Positions 10,296 to 19,190 of a stretch of DNA of 64,000 nt are shown here, one piece after another. The DNA comes from Rhodobacteraceae bacterium HTCC2150 (GTDB taxonomy: Bacteria > Pseudomonadota > Alphaproteobacteria > Rhodobacterales > Rhodobacteraceae). Positions within the stretch are counted from its first letter, which is position 1. Every line of letters starts with the position of its first letter. Under the pieces are notes generated by a model that was given only the letters and a program-made list of their open reading frames with translations, searched no databases and was not told where the DNA came from. Location: contig AAXZ01000002.1 of assembly GCA_000169395.1 (NCBI GenBank), positions 558,001 to 622,000 on the forward strand, given 5' to 3'. Made by a program: the position numbers and the translations under genes.

Positions 10296-11227
10296 TGGAT
10301 CTTTCAGCAATCAATCCGCTCGTTTTGATCACAACATTGATGATCGCGGCAACACCAATTTTGCTAGCGGCACTCGGTGAGTTAGTTGTCGAAAAATCCG
10401 GCGTCCTCAATCTTGGTGTAGAAGGTATGATGATCACTGGCGCCATTTGCGGTTTCGCAATCGCTGTTGAAACAGGCAATCCAGCGATCGGCATGTTGGC
10501 GGCGATGGTCGGGGGCGCAATGTTATCGTTGATCTTCGCGTTTTTGACTCAGATACTTCTTGCAAACCAAGTCGCGACTGGCTTGGCGTTAACTTTGTTT
10601 GGCTTGGGGTTATCTTCATTGTTGGGCCAAGGTTATGTTGGCGTAAAACCACCAAGTACACCAAAAATAGAAATCCCGCTGCTTGCGGATTTGCCAATTG
10701 TTGGCCCTGTGTTGTTTCAACATGACATGGTCGTCTATTTTTCAATTTTCATGGTTGTCGTGATCTGGGCCACACTAAAGTATTCTCGACTGGGTCTGGT
10801 GCTGCGCGCAGTTGGTGAAAGCCATGACGCCGCCCACGCATTGGGGTACAAAGTTGTGCGCATTCGCATCATGGCGATCATGTTTGGTGGTGCTATGGCG
10901 GGCCTTGGCGGGGCGTACTTATCGCTCGTTCGCGTTCCGCAATGGGTAGATGGCATGACCGCAGGTGCCGGTTGGATCGCCCTCGCAATTGTGGTTTTTG
11001 CCAGTTGGCGGGCGGGTCGAGTGCTGCTGGGGGCCTATCTTTTCGGGGGCGTGACGATTTTACAGCTAAATTTACAGGCTGCAGGCGTGAATCTGCCCGT
11101 CGAATACTTGTCTATGAGCCCATATCTGATAACCATCCTCGTACTGGTAATCATGTCGGCCAAAGGTGGACGCGCCGCGCTCGGTGCCCCTGCCGCTTTG
11201 GGTCGCGTTTTTCACGCCTCAAGTTGA
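10295..11227 (+). CDS. Nucleoside-type ABC transporter permease 2
   Basis: This is the second inner-membrane permease (NupQ/YufQ type), 310 aa, strongly hydrophobic. The signature G-V-L-N-L-G-V-E-G-M-M near residues 38-48 is characteristic of the smaller permease of BMP-linked importers. It overlaps the first permease at TAATG, implying coupled translation and 1:1 expression. The gene ends 55 bp before the binding-protein start. Substrate specificity cannot be read from the permease; purine transport is inferred from the operon. Confidence 0.92.
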   Translation: MDLSAINPLVLITTLMIAATPILLAALGELVVEKSGVLNLGVEGMMITGAICGFAIAVETGNPAIGMLAAMVGGAMLSLIFAFLTQILLANQVATGLALTLFGLGLSSLLGQGYVGVKPPSTPKIEIPLLADLPIVGPVLFQHDMVVYFSIFMVVVIWATLKYSRLGLVLRAVGESHDAAHALGYKVVRIRIMAIMFGGAMAGLGGAYLSLVRVPQWVDGMTAGAGWIALAIVVFASWRAGRVLLGAYLFGGVTILQLNLQAAGVNLPVEYLSMSPYLITILVLVIMSAKGGRAALGAPAALGRVFHASS

Positions 11228-11282
11228 GGCAATACTAAAAGAACAAGGCAGCCACTGCCTTGAAATCCTGGAGGGAGAGAAG

Positions 11283-12350
11283 ATGAAAATTCTAAACACA
11301 GCATTGGCTGCGGCACTAGCGCTTGGCGCGTTTGCAGCACCTACATTGGCTGAAACCAAAGTTGGTTTTGTATACGTTGGCCCAATCGGCGACGGCGGCT
11401 GGACACACGAGCACAACAAAGGTCGTTTGGCTGTCGAAGAAGCATTCGGTGACAAAGTTTCAACGTCTTATGTTGAGAATGTTCCAGAAGGTGCAGACGC
11501 TGAACGTGTTTTGACACAAATGGCTTTGTCCGGTCACGACGTGATCTTCACAACTTCTTTTGGTTATATGGATCCAACAATCAACGTTGCAGCCAAATTT
11601 CCAAATGTAAAATTTGAACATGCCACTGGCTACAAACGCGCGGATAACGTTTCTACCTATTCAGCACGTTTCTACGAAGGTCGCGCTGCTCTTGGTACTA
11701 TTGCCGGACACATGACTGAATCAAACCAAATCGGTTACATTGCGTCTTTCCCAATTCCAGAAGTTATCCGTGGCATTAACTCTGCATACATTCACGCCAA
11801 GAAAGTGAACCCTGCGGTTGAAATGAAAGTGGTATGGGTTTTCTCATGGTTTGATCCTGCAAAAGAAGCTGACGCCGCAACTGCTTTGATCGAGCAAGGT
11901 GTTGACGTTCTTATGCAGCACACAGATTCCACCGCCCCAATGGCAATCGCCGAGGAAAAAGGCATCGTGGCATTTGGTCAAGCATCAGACATGAGCGCAT
12001 TTGGTCCAAACGCACAAATGACAGCGATCATTGACGACTGGGCACCTTACTACATCCAACAAGTTGGACGCGCGATGGACGGCACTTGGACTTCAGTTGA
12101 CACATGGGATGGCATTGCCGAAGGCATGGTCGCATTCTCTGAATTCTCAGACAAAATCCCAGCAGATGTTGCTGCAGAAACCAAAGCTTTGATTGCATCT
12201 ATGGCGGACGGTTCTTACCACCCATTCACAGGACCATTGAACAAACAAGACGGTTCAGCATGGTTGGCAGCAGGCGAAACGGCTGACGATGGCACATTGG
12301 CTGGCATGGGCTTTTATGTCGAAGGCATCACTGGCGACATTCCTAACTAA
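11283..12350 (+). CDS. BMP family substrate-binding protein
   Basis: This is the extracytoplasmic binding component of the importer, a member of the BMP/PnrA family that binds nucleosides in characterised cases. The ATG at 11283 is chosen because a strong ribosome site (GGAGGGAGAG) lies just before it and a signal peptide follows (K-I-L-N-T-A-L-A..., cleavage after T-L-A near residue 22). The mature part begins E-T-K-V-G-F-V-Y-V-G-P and keeps the family blocks D-G-G-W-T-H-E-H-N-K-G and F-T-T-S-F-G-Y. No lipobox cysteine is visible, so it should be a free periplasmic protein. It is 355 aa and is the last gene of the operon, before the terminator at 12396. Confidence 0.92.
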   Translation: MKILNTALAAALALGAFAAPTLAETKVGFVYVGPIGDGGWTHEHNKGRLAVEEAFGDKVSTSYVENVPEGADAERVLTQMALSGHDVIFTTSFGYMDPTINVAAKFPNVKFEHATGYKRADNVSTYSARFYEGRAALGTIAGHMTESNQIGYIASFPIPEVIRGINSAYIHAKKVNPAVEMKVVWVFSWFDPAKEADAATALIEQGVDVLMQHTDSTAPMAIAEEKGIVAFGQASDMSAFGPNAQMTAIIDDWAPYYIQQVGRAMDGTWTSVDTWDGIAEGMVAFSEFSDKIPADVAAETKALIASMADGSYHPFTGPLNKQDGSAWLAAGETADDGTLAGMGFYVEGITGDIPN

Positions 12351-12395
12351 GGCCACTTGCGCCAATTCTCGCTCTGCGAGATTTAAAAAAACTGC

Positions 12396-12424
12396 AAACC
12401 CCTGCGAAAGCGGGGGTTTTCCTT
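12396..12424 (+). terminator. Rho-independent terminator of the xdh-ABC operon
   Basis: A 10-bp stem (AAACCCCTGC / GCGGGGGTTT, one G-T pair) closes on a GAAA tetraloop and runs into TTTTCCTTTT. It lies about 45 bp after the binding-protein stop and is a textbook intrinsic terminator. Confidence 0.88.
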
Positions 12425-12452
12425 TTGGTCAGTCTAGTTCACGATCAAATCC

Positions 12453-13529
12453 ATGAATGACATACTTATCATAGGTGGTGGTATTGCCGGTATATCGGCG
12501 GCAGCCCAATTATCGACGATCGGTAAGGTAACCTTACTTGAGGCAGAAACATCCCTTGACTATCACGCATCCGGACGCTCGGCGGCCGCCTATATAGGGG
12601 ATTACGGAAACGAAACCGTGCGCGCATTGAACCAAGCATCAGAAGGTTTTTTACGTCATCAAGACGGCGGCGTTCTGTCACCATTGGGGATGATGATTCT
12701 TGAAAATGGCGAAAGAGTGCCTGAATTTCTTGATGAGATATCAAGTTTCAAAATGTACGAAATGTCACCAACCGAGGCACAAGAGTTTTGCCCCATCATT
12801 GACCTAAGCCACGTGCAACGCGTGGGGTATCAAAAGGATGTATTCCATTTGGATGCCGATTTGATGATGCAGCGGTTTCGCAAATCCGCGCTTTCAAACG
12901 GCAGCAATATTTTGACTGGGGCAACGGTCACAGACATTCAATTCCGTTCAGGGAAATGGCATGTTCATGAAAGGGCTAATACACATTCCGCCGACATCCT
13001 TGTAAATGCAGCCGGCGCTTGGGCCGATCAAATCGCGCGCCTTGCTGGTGTTCACCCAAAAGGGTTGCAACCTTTTCGCCGCTCTATCGCGCGCGTTCCA
13101 GCACCTGGCGATCATGACGTTTCAACATGGCCGTTTTTACATGCAACGGGCGAACCTTGGTGGGCAAAACCAGACGCTGGAAAATGGATTATTTCACCAT
13201 CAGAGGCCGATCCAATGGATCCTTTTGATGCTTATGCCGACGACATGGTCATCGCCGAAGGCTTGGCGCGGTACGAACCCTTCGTCACCGAACCCATAAA
13301 TCGTGTTGAAACAACATGGGCAGGATTGCGAACCTTCGCACCGGATCGCAGCTTGATTGTAGGGCGTGACGCTGACAACCCACAATTTGTCTGGGCAGCT
13401 GGTCAAGGCGGGTACGGTTTTCAAACCTGCTTCGCGGTCAGTCAACTTCTGGCCGAGCTGCTAGATGATCAAGCACCAACGCTTGACAATTCTACCGTCA
13501 CAGCTTTGTCGCCAAGCCGTTTTGCATAG
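12453..13529 (+). CDS. FAD-dependent oxidoreductase (DAO family)
   Basis: This is a flavoprotein of the D-amino acid oxidase/glycine oxidase family, 358 aa. The dinucleotide-binding motif IIGGGIAGISAA is at the very N-terminus, followed by E-A-E-T at the ribose-binding end of the second strand. The C-terminal part keeps T-W-A-G-L-R-T-F-A-P-D and A-G-Q-G-G-Y-G-F, typical FAD contacts. It probably oxidises an amino acid or N-methylated amine; the substrate cannot be told from sequence. It lies 102 bp after the xdh operon with the terminator in between, so it is probably separately transcribed. No clear ribosome site precedes the ATG. Confidence 0.85.
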   Translation: MNDILIIGGGIAGISAAAQLSTIGKVTLLEAETSLDYHASGRSAAAYIGDYGNETVRALNQASEGFLRHQDGGVLSPLGMMILENGERVPEFLDEISSFKMYEMSPTEAQEFCPIIDLSHVQRVGYQKDVFHLDADLMMQRFRKSALSNGSNILTGATVTDIQFRSGKWHVHERANTHSADILVNAAGAWADQIARLAGVHPKGLQPFRRSIARVPAPGDHDVSTWPFLHATGEPWWAKPDAGKWIISPSEADPMDPFDAYADDMVIAEGLARYEPFVTEPINRVETTWAGLRTFAPDRSLIVGRDADNPQFVWAAGQGGYGFQTCFAVSQLLAELLDDQAPTLDNSTVTALSPSRFA

Positions 13530-13560
13530 TCTGCTGCGGCGCGAAAACCTGTCAAATTAC

Positions 13561-14766
13561 CTAGTCTTGGGTAGCCGAGATATTTGGAATGCTTGGCCAC
13601 AACCCAGCCTTGCCACCTTCGGTCATTGCCAAAACAACGTGGTACATCAAACGGGTCAATGCCTCTGCCCAAAGTGTCTGACCTTCGAGGTCTAAACGGT
13701 TAATATAAGATGGCCTTTGTTCAAACCATTGATCGAACATTAAACACATAAGGTTGCGTGCGCGTTCGCCCGCTTGCGCATCACCCATCGTATATTGCAC
13801 TGCAAATATCTTAATTGCTTCGGTTTGCGGCCATAACAGAAAACTATTTTCAACCACACTGTTGTCTGTAGAAACAGCATCAAAAGCAGCCCCTTCAAGT
13901 AGGCCGTTTTCAGCAAAACCAGATCTATTAGCAAATGCCATCAATCGCGCAGCTGTCGTTTTCAACGTGGGATTTTTGGCCAAGTCCGCCTCCTCCAGCA
14001 TTAACCACGCCCATTCGCATTGATGCCCAACCTCGCGACGCATCCCTTCAGCACCCGCAAGCGGTTGCAATTCGGGTGTTATGAATTCTGTGATGCTTCC
14101 GCTCTTTTGATCCATGAAATGGCGCACGCCATTTGCGCGAAAATCTTTGGCACGATCCAACCAAACCGCGCCACTGGTCATTCGGTTCGCTTGCAAGCAA
14201 GCCTCATACAAATGCATGTGCGGATTTTGCGCGGGGATCAAATTTGTCCCCAAGTCATCATTTAGCAACAACCCGGTTTTGGTATCAGTTAGGGTCGTCG
14301 TGATCGCCGCCCAGCATTCCTCAATTAAATTTAACGTCTTCTCAGATGGGGAAACAGCATTCCAGGTCACAAGACCCAGAATGACAAACGTCTGGTCATA
14401 ACTCCGTGCTGCTTCATCCTCAGGGCGACCTGTTGGGTTGCCCTCTCGCGTGGCCATACAACGATACAATCCCGGCGATTTACAAAACAGCTTGAGAAAG
14501 TCAGCGTGCTTACGAGCAGCGATTACGTGAGCTGGATCACCAGACAAAAGCGCAATGTGAGACACTGTAAAAAGTGTGCGTGCTTGGGCAAGAACGGATT
14601 TTCCTGCCTGTGTATCCGCATGACCATTTACATCCAACGCATCAAAAACACCGTGGTCTCCGTCTTGGATGGTTTCAAGCCAATCTGGGAATATACAGGT
14701 CCAAAACTCTTTTGCCCAATATTCAGCGTCGTGTTCAGAGATACTTTTAGTCTTTAAATTTACCAT
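13561..14766 (-). CDS. AGE family epimerase/isomerase
   Basis: This is an N-acylglucosamine 2-epimerase-family protein with an (alpha/alpha)6-barrel, the family that includes mannose isomerases, cellobiose epimerases and GlcNAc 2-epimerase. I place the start at 14766, where AAGGAG precedes the ATG; the open frame extends a further 49 codons upstream without such a signal. The protein is 401 aa, the usual size. Family features include R-S-Y-D-Q-T-F, the histidine in R-R-E-V-G-H-Q-C-E-W-A-W and L-L-W-P-Q-T-E-A. The exact sugar is not determined. It is convergent with the FAD oxidoreductase, 31 bp apart. Confidence 0.88.
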   Translation of the reverse strand: MVNLKTKSISEHDAEYWAKEFWTCIFPDWLETIQDGDHGVFDALDVNGHADTQAGKSVLAQARTLFTVSHIALLSGDPAHVIAARKHADFLKLFCKSPGLYRCMATREGNPTGRPEDEAARSYDQTFVILGLVTWNAVSPSEKTLNLIEECWAAITTTLTDTKTGLLLNDDLGTNLIPAQNPHMHLYEACLQANRMTSGAVWLDRAKDFRANGVRHFMDQKSGSITEFITPELQPLAGAEGMRREVGHQCEWAWLMLEEADLAKNPTLKTTAARLMAFANRSGFAENGLLEGAAFDAVSTDNSVVENSFLLWPQTEAIKIFAVQYTMGDAQAGERARNLMCLMFDQWFEQRPSYINRLDLEGQTLWAEALTRLMYHVVLAMTEGGKAGLWPSIPNISATQD

Positions 14767-14825
14767 TTTAATTCTCCTTCGCGCTGAATACCGAACACAA
14801 ATGATGCACGTCAACTTGGTTTCAA

Positions 14826-15683
14826 TTATCGCCCACGACCAGCCAACCAAAACGATGAAAGTCCGCTGGCAAGGATAATTACAAGACCGATCAACGACAG
14901 TCCGTCGGGCCAATCATTGAACACCAAAAAACCAATGACGGTCGCGGCCAAAAGCTGGCTGTAGATCATGGGGGCAACGGCACTTGCAGGCGTGGTTCTG
15001 TTTACGCGCACAATCAACAAATTGCCCAGCGCAGATCCCAAAGCAGAAATCGAAATCAACCAAATGAAACCGTTACTGAAAGCGGGAATCGGCGCTGTTG
15101 CAACCAACGGTAACAAAACAATGGCGCCGATAATTAGTTGAGAAATGACCAAAAACCGCGGGCGATAATCGTTCGCCAGCCATCGGGTCGCAACCAAATA
15201 CGATCCATGAAAAGCACCAGCCAAAAGCGCCATTGCAATGCCTGATGTCATACCAAAGCCTGGCTTCACCACCATAAACACACCAGCAAAACAGACCGCC
15301 AAAAGTCCTGTTCGCATCCACGTAATTTTTTCACCCAGCAATAAGGCGGATAAGAAATAGGAAACAATTGGGCCCACAAAAAAGGCCCCAAATACGTTTG
15401 CCATCGGTTCGGTTTTTAAGGCTGTTAAGATTGAGGAAATGCCACCGACAATCAAAACCGCTCGCAAGATTACGCGCCAATTCAGTAGAAACTTTAGCTC
15501 ACTTAGGCGCAGCCCTGAGAAAGGCAAAATCAAAACGACGCCCAGCGCAAATCTTGCCCATGCAGCAAAAAAGGGGCTCATCCCGTCGGCAACCAATATT
15601 TTAGCGGCGGCATCACCACCAACGATCATCGTCATTGCCAACGCAATAAGGCCGGCGCTTTTTAAGGGGAAATTTGACGGCAT
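14826..15683 (-). CDS. EamA/DMT family transporter
   Basis: This is an inner-membrane exporter of the drug/metabolite superfamily, 285 aa with about ten hydrophobic segments in two EamA repeats. I use the ATG at 15683 (M-P-S-N-F-P-L-K-S) because the longer open frame upstream would run through the terminator hairpin at 15700-15730. The N-terminal repeat contains F-A-A-W-A-R-F-A-L-G-V, a common motif of this family. It lies 59 bp upstream of the epimerase gene on the same strand, so the two may be co-transcribed. Substrate unknown. Confidence 0.85.
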   Translation of the reverse strand: MPSNFPLKSAGLIALAMTMIVGGDAAAKILVADGMSPFFAAWARFALGVVLILPFSGLRLSELKFLLNWRVILRAVLIVGGISSILTALKTEPMANVFGAFFVGPIVSYFLSALLLGEKITWMRTGLLAVCFAGVFMVVKPGFGMTSGIAMALLAGAFHGSYLVATRWLANDYRPRFLVISQLIIGAIVLLPLVATAPIPAFSNGFIWLISISALGSALGNLLIVRVNRTTPASAVAPMIYSQLLAATVIGFLVFNDWPDGLSLIGLVIILASGLSSFWLAGRGR

Positions 15684-15693
15684 GATTGTTCCA

Positions 15694-15730
15694 AATAAAA
15701 CTGGCGCCACCCTTTCGAGGCAGCGCCAGT
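15694..15730 (-). terminator. Intrinsic terminator after the dimethylglycine dehydrogenase-like gene
   Basis: On the minus strand ACTGGCGC and GCGCCAGT form a perfect 8-bp stem around a 15-nt loop, followed by TTTTATTT. It sits 33 bp after the stop of the upstream flavoenzyme gene and just before the start of the EamA transporter gene. Confidence 0.75.
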
Positions 15731-15762
15731 AAGTCAAGCAGTCAAGACCGTTTCGTGGCGTC

Positions 15763-18255
15763 TTAGCCGTCTACGCGGATGGTTGCGTTTTTAGGATCAT
15801 AGGGGCTGTCTTGCACAATTTCTGCATCCCACAATTTGCCCTGCATTTTCACCGACAACTTTTGACCCACATTCGCCAATTCAGGTGAAACATAACCCAT
15901 GCCAATTGATTTCTCAAAATGTACAGAATAACCACCCGAGGTCAGACGGCCAACCTTAGTGTGACCATTATAAAGCGCCTCACGGCCCCATGGATCCGCA
16001 TCATCCGGCCCGTCAATCAGCAAAGTCACACATTTTGAACGGATGCCTTTAGCAATCATCGCCTCTTTGCCATGGAAATCTTTTTCCAGATCAATAAAGC
16101 GTGGCAGATCAGCCTCGGCAGGTGTCGCATCACGACCAAGTTCAGTACCAAATGCGCGGTATGATTTTTCTTGACGCAACCAGTTTTGCGCACGGGCACC
16201 GACCAATTTCATACCATGTTCTGCCCCTGCTTCCATCAACAGGTCATACAGATAGTTTTGCATTTCAATCGGGTGGTGTAACTCCCAGCCTAACTCGCCG
16301 GTATAGGCAACACGGATTGCATTCACTGGGCACATGCCCAATTCAATTTGCCGTGCCGAAAGCCAAGGAAAGCGCTTGTTTGAAAGAGCAGTTTCAGGAT
16401 CAGCATCCTTAATAATCGCTTTCAGTATGTCGCGGGATTTTGGTCCTGCGATGGCGAGAACACCCCATTGCGTCGTGACATCCTGAATTTCGATGTATCC
16501 AAATTCTCCGGCTTTGTCTTCGGCTGCTTTGCGCAGATAGTCTGCGTCATACGCCGTCCATGCGCCGGCGGACACAAGGTAATAGCTGTCTTCGCCATTG
16601 CGCACGATTGTGTATTCTGTGCGCGTTGTCCCCGCATCAGTCAGCGCATAGGTCAAATTGATCCGACCAATTTTGGGCAACTTGTTGCAGGTGAACCAAT
16701 CCAAGAATGCCGTCGCACCCGGTCCTTTGACCACGTGTTTCGTAAATGCAGTGGCATCAATCAATCCCGCGCCTTCGCGCATCGCTTTGGCCTCGTCCAC
16801 TGCATATTGCCACCATCCGCCACGACGGAAGCTGCGTGCTGCATGGTCATCAAAACCCATCGGTGCAAAATAATTTGGACGTTCCCAACCGTTAACCTGA
16901 CCAAATTGTGCACCAGCAGCCGCCTGACGGTCATAGGCTGGGGATGTTCGCAGCGCACGTGCCTCTTGGCGTTCTTCATCTGGGTGATGCAGAATATAAA
17001 CGTGCTCGTAACATTCTTCGTTTTTGCGCACGGCATAGTCCGTTGTCATCCAACTGCCGTAGCGTTTTGGATCAAGGGATGCCATGTCGATTTCGGCTTC
17101 ACCTTCAACCATCATTTGCGCCATATAGTTGCCTACGCCACCTGCGGCCGTGATGCCAAAACTGAACCCTTCAGCCAACCACATGTTTCGCAAACCAGGC
17201 GCAGGACCAACCAATGGGTTCCCATCAGGCGTGTAACAAATCGGGCCGTTAAAGTCGTCTTTCAGACCGGATTCTTCGCATGAAGGCATCCGGTGGATCA
17301 TGGCCATGTATTGGTCTTCGATACGTTCTAGATCAAGCTGGAACAAATCCGCACGGAAGCTGTCAGGCACGCCGTATTCAAAACGTGCAGGTGCGTTTTT
17401 CTCGTAAACACCCAAAATCCAACCACCACGTTCTTCGCGGACATAAGATTGCGCATCGGCATCGCGAATTACGGGGTGTTCTGGATTGCCGTCTTCACGC
17501 CATTTTTTCAAGGCCGGATCAACGTCGGTAACGATGAATTGGTGTTCAACAGGAATCGCTGGGATTTTAATGCCCAAAAGTTGCGCCGTGCGCTGTGCGT
17601 GGTTACCTGTGGCTGTCACAACATGTTCGGCTGTAATAACGACTTGTTCCTCGGACGGAACCAAGTTGCCACCGATTTCTACCATCTTTGTACAAGTCAC
17701 CCGCCATTCAGAGCCTGTCCAGAAGTATCCATCAACCTGCCATTTACGTTCAATAGTAACGCCAAGTTGACGCGCGCCTTTGGCCATCGCCATCGTTACG
17801 TCAGCGGGGTTAATATATCCATCCGTTGGGTGATAAATTGCGCCTTCTAGATCATCAGTGCGGATTAATGGCCAGCGTTCTTTGATTTGTGCTGGTGTCA
17901 ATTGTTGGTACTCAATGCCAACTGTTTCCGCGGTTGAGCCATAAAGCATATACTCGTCCATACGCTCTTTGGTTTGCGCCATGCGCAAATTGCCGACAAC
18001 AGAAAAACCAGCGTTTAACCCAGTTTCCGCCTCTAGTGATTTATAAAAATCAACGGAATAGTCATGTAAGTGTGTCGTTGCATATCCCATGTTAAACAAG
18101 GGCAATAGACCCGCGGCATGCCAAGTTGACCCCGATGTCAATTCATCGCGTTCCATCAGCATCACATCTTTCCAGCCATATTTGGCCAGATGATAGGCGA
18201 TCCCTGCTCCGACGGCGCCACCGCCGACAACCAATGCTTTGACGTGGGTTTTCAT
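15763..18255 (-). CDS. Dimethylglycine/sarcosine dehydrogenase-like flavoenzyme (DAO-GcvT)
   Basis: This 830-aa protein combines an N-terminal FAD-dependent DAO domain (VVGGGAVGAGIAYHL, residues 9-23) with a central FAO_M region and a C-terminal GcvT-like folate-binding domain with its C-terminal barrel. His46 in G-S-T-W-H-A-A-G matches the histidine that carries covalent FAD in dimethylglycine dehydrogenase. The family oxidatively removes N-methyl groups from glycine derivatives and can pass the C1 unit to tetrahydrofolate. Related roseobacter proteins act in glycine betaine and choline breakdown, so a methylated-glycine substrate is likely but not proven. An Lrp-type regulator gene lies just upstream on the same strand. 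Confidence 0.88.
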   Translation of the reverse strand: MKTHVKALVVGGGAVGAGIAYHLAKYGWKDVMLMERDELTSGSTWHAAGLLPLFNMGYATTHLHDYSVDFYKSLEAETGLNAGFSVVGNLRMAQTKERMDEYMLYGSTAETVGIEYQQLTPAQIKERWPLIRTDDLEGAIYHPTDGYINPADVTMAMAKGARQLGVTIERKWQVDGYFWTGSEWRVTCTKMVEIGGNLVPSEEQVVITAEHVVTATGNHAQRTAQLLGIKIPAIPVEHQFIVTDVDPALKKWREDGNPEHPVIRDADAQSYVREERGGWILGVYEKNAPARFEYGVPDSFRADLFQLDLERIEDQYMAMIHRMPSCEESGLKDDFNGPICYTPDGNPLVGPAPGLRNMWLAEGFSFGITAAGGVGNYMAQMMVEGEAEIDMASLDPKRYGSWMTTDYAVRKNEECYEHVYILHHPDEERQEARALRTSPAYDRQAAAGAQFGQVNGWERPNYFAPMGFDDHAARSFRRGGWWQYAVDEAKAMREGAGLIDATAFTKHVVKGPGATAFLDWFTCNKLPKIGRINLTYALTDAGTTRTEYTIVRNGEDSYYLVSAGAWTAYDADYLRKAAEDKAGEFGYIEIQDVTTQWGVLAIAGPKSRDILKAIIKDADPETALSNKRFPWLSARQIELGMCPVNAIRVAYTGELGWELHHPIEMQNYLYDLLMEAGAEHGMKLVGARAQNWLRQEKSYRAFGTELGRDATPAEADLPRFIDLEKDFHGKEAMIAKGIRSKCVTLLIDGPDDADPWGREALYNGHTKVGRLTSGGYSVHFEKSIGMGYVSPELANVGQKLSVKMQGKLWDAEIVQDSPYDPKNATIRVDG

Positions 18256-18365
18256 GTGATATTCCCTAATACGATCTGTGTTGGCTTAAATTGCAGATTC
18301 TTTCGCGCAATGGAAAGAGTACGACGACGCAAAACATCAAATTTGCGACCTATCGGGTAAATTGC

Positions 18366-18827
18366 CTAAAGTGGCAGTTCGGTCGTGTCCTTAATATCAT
18401 CCATTACAAAGCTGGCAGAAACATCCGAAATCGGCACACGGCGGATCAAATCTTGGTAAAAGCTGTCATAATCTTTGACTGATCCAACGCGCACACGCAG
18501 CACATAATCCAAATCACCACTCATCCTGTGGGCGCCCACGATTTGGGGCATCAAGCGAACGGCATCATGAAACTGTTTTAACCATTTTGGATCATGTGCA
18601 CCGGCCTTCATTAGAACGAACACCTGCAGCCCCAAACCAACTTTTTCCGCATCAACCAAGGCAACCCGCGCCTTGATGACACCAGCCTCTTCCATCACAC
18701 GAATTCTGCGCCAACAGGCATTGCGGGAAAGGTGCACTTTCTCAGCCAATGCATCCATAGACAAGGTGGCATCTTTTTGCAGCGAAGTCAGGATTGAGTG
18801 GTCAATTTTGTCCAAATTAGCATTCAT
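18366..18827 (-). CDS. Lrp/AsnC family transcriptional regulator
   Basis: This is a feast/famine regulator of 153 aa from the ATG at 18827 (M-N-A-N-L-D-K-I-D). An N-terminal winged helix-turn-helix contains L-S-M-D-A-L-A-E-K-V and L-S-R-N-A-C-W-R-R-I; a C-terminal RAM (ACT-like) ligand-binding domain includes G-A-H-R-M-S-G-D-L-D-Y. Such proteins sense amino acids and usually control a neighbouring gene and themselves. The flavoenzyme gene 110 bp downstream on the same strand is the obvious candidate target. A short inverted repeat (GGGA-N5-TCCC) overlaps the region just upstream of the start, but I would not call it an operator. Confidence 0.9.
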   Translation of the reverse strand: MNANLDKIDHSILTSLQKDATLSMDALAEKVHLSRNACWRRIRVMEEAGVIKARVALVDAEKVGLGLQVFVLMKAGAHDPKWLKQFHDAVRLMPQIVGAHRMSGDLDYVLRVRVGSVKDYDSFYQDLIRRVPISDVSASFVMDDIKDTTELPL

Positions 18828-18938
18828 TTCGGGACAGTATCCCAATAACTTATCAAATCAAAGGAATATTTGGGACCCATGCTCGCGTTAATTCAGACAG
18901 AATGTTCCTACCACCACTCATGAACACAGGTAGCCAGC

Positions 18939-19187
18939 ATGTCCGTTAATCCAGAAGCACCAAATTCCAACGTATTATCCAATCTGTTCCTAGCCCATCC
19001 CCATTCTGTGGACGAAGGGTACTTTGAACATATGCGTTTTGCCGCGACTTTTGGTTTTTGGTTAATGCTGGCTGCCTGTGCCGCATTTATTCACGCAATA
19101 TTGCCTTTTGCTTGCGAAACAACCGCAAGCAAAATCATCAAGCGGTTGCATGCTAAAATCGCCAATCGTGGTGATCAGCCAAATTAG
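18939..19187 (+). CDS. DUF6356 family small membrane protein
   Basis: This is an 82-aa protein with one clear hydrophobic stretch (F-G-F-W-L-M-L-A-A-C-A-A-F-I-H-A-I-L-P-F). It keeps the pattern H-P-x-S-V-x-E-x-Y-x-x-H-M and a C-terminal S-K-I-I-K-R-L-H, which I recognise from the DUF6356 family of alphaproteobacteria. Function is unknown. It starts at an ATG preceded by AGGTAG. It is divergent from the Lrp regulator and convergent with the hydroxyacid dehydrogenase gene, ending 3 bp before it. Confidence 0.75.
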   Translation: MSVNPEAPNSNVLSNLFLAHPHSVDEGYFEHMRFAATFGFWLMLAACAAFIHAILPFACETTASKIIKRLHAKIANRGDQPN

Positions 19188-19190
19188 GCT

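Noticed and set aside
16468-17283. 271-codon open frame on the plus strand inside the dimethylglycine dehydrogenase-like gene
   Set aside because: It is a shadow of a clearly homologous gene on the other strand, with no recognisable domains or ribosome site.
18828-18845. GGGA-N5-TCCC inverted repeat as an Lrp operator
   Set aside because: The arms are only four bases and Lrp sites are degenerate, so no claim is possible from one copy.
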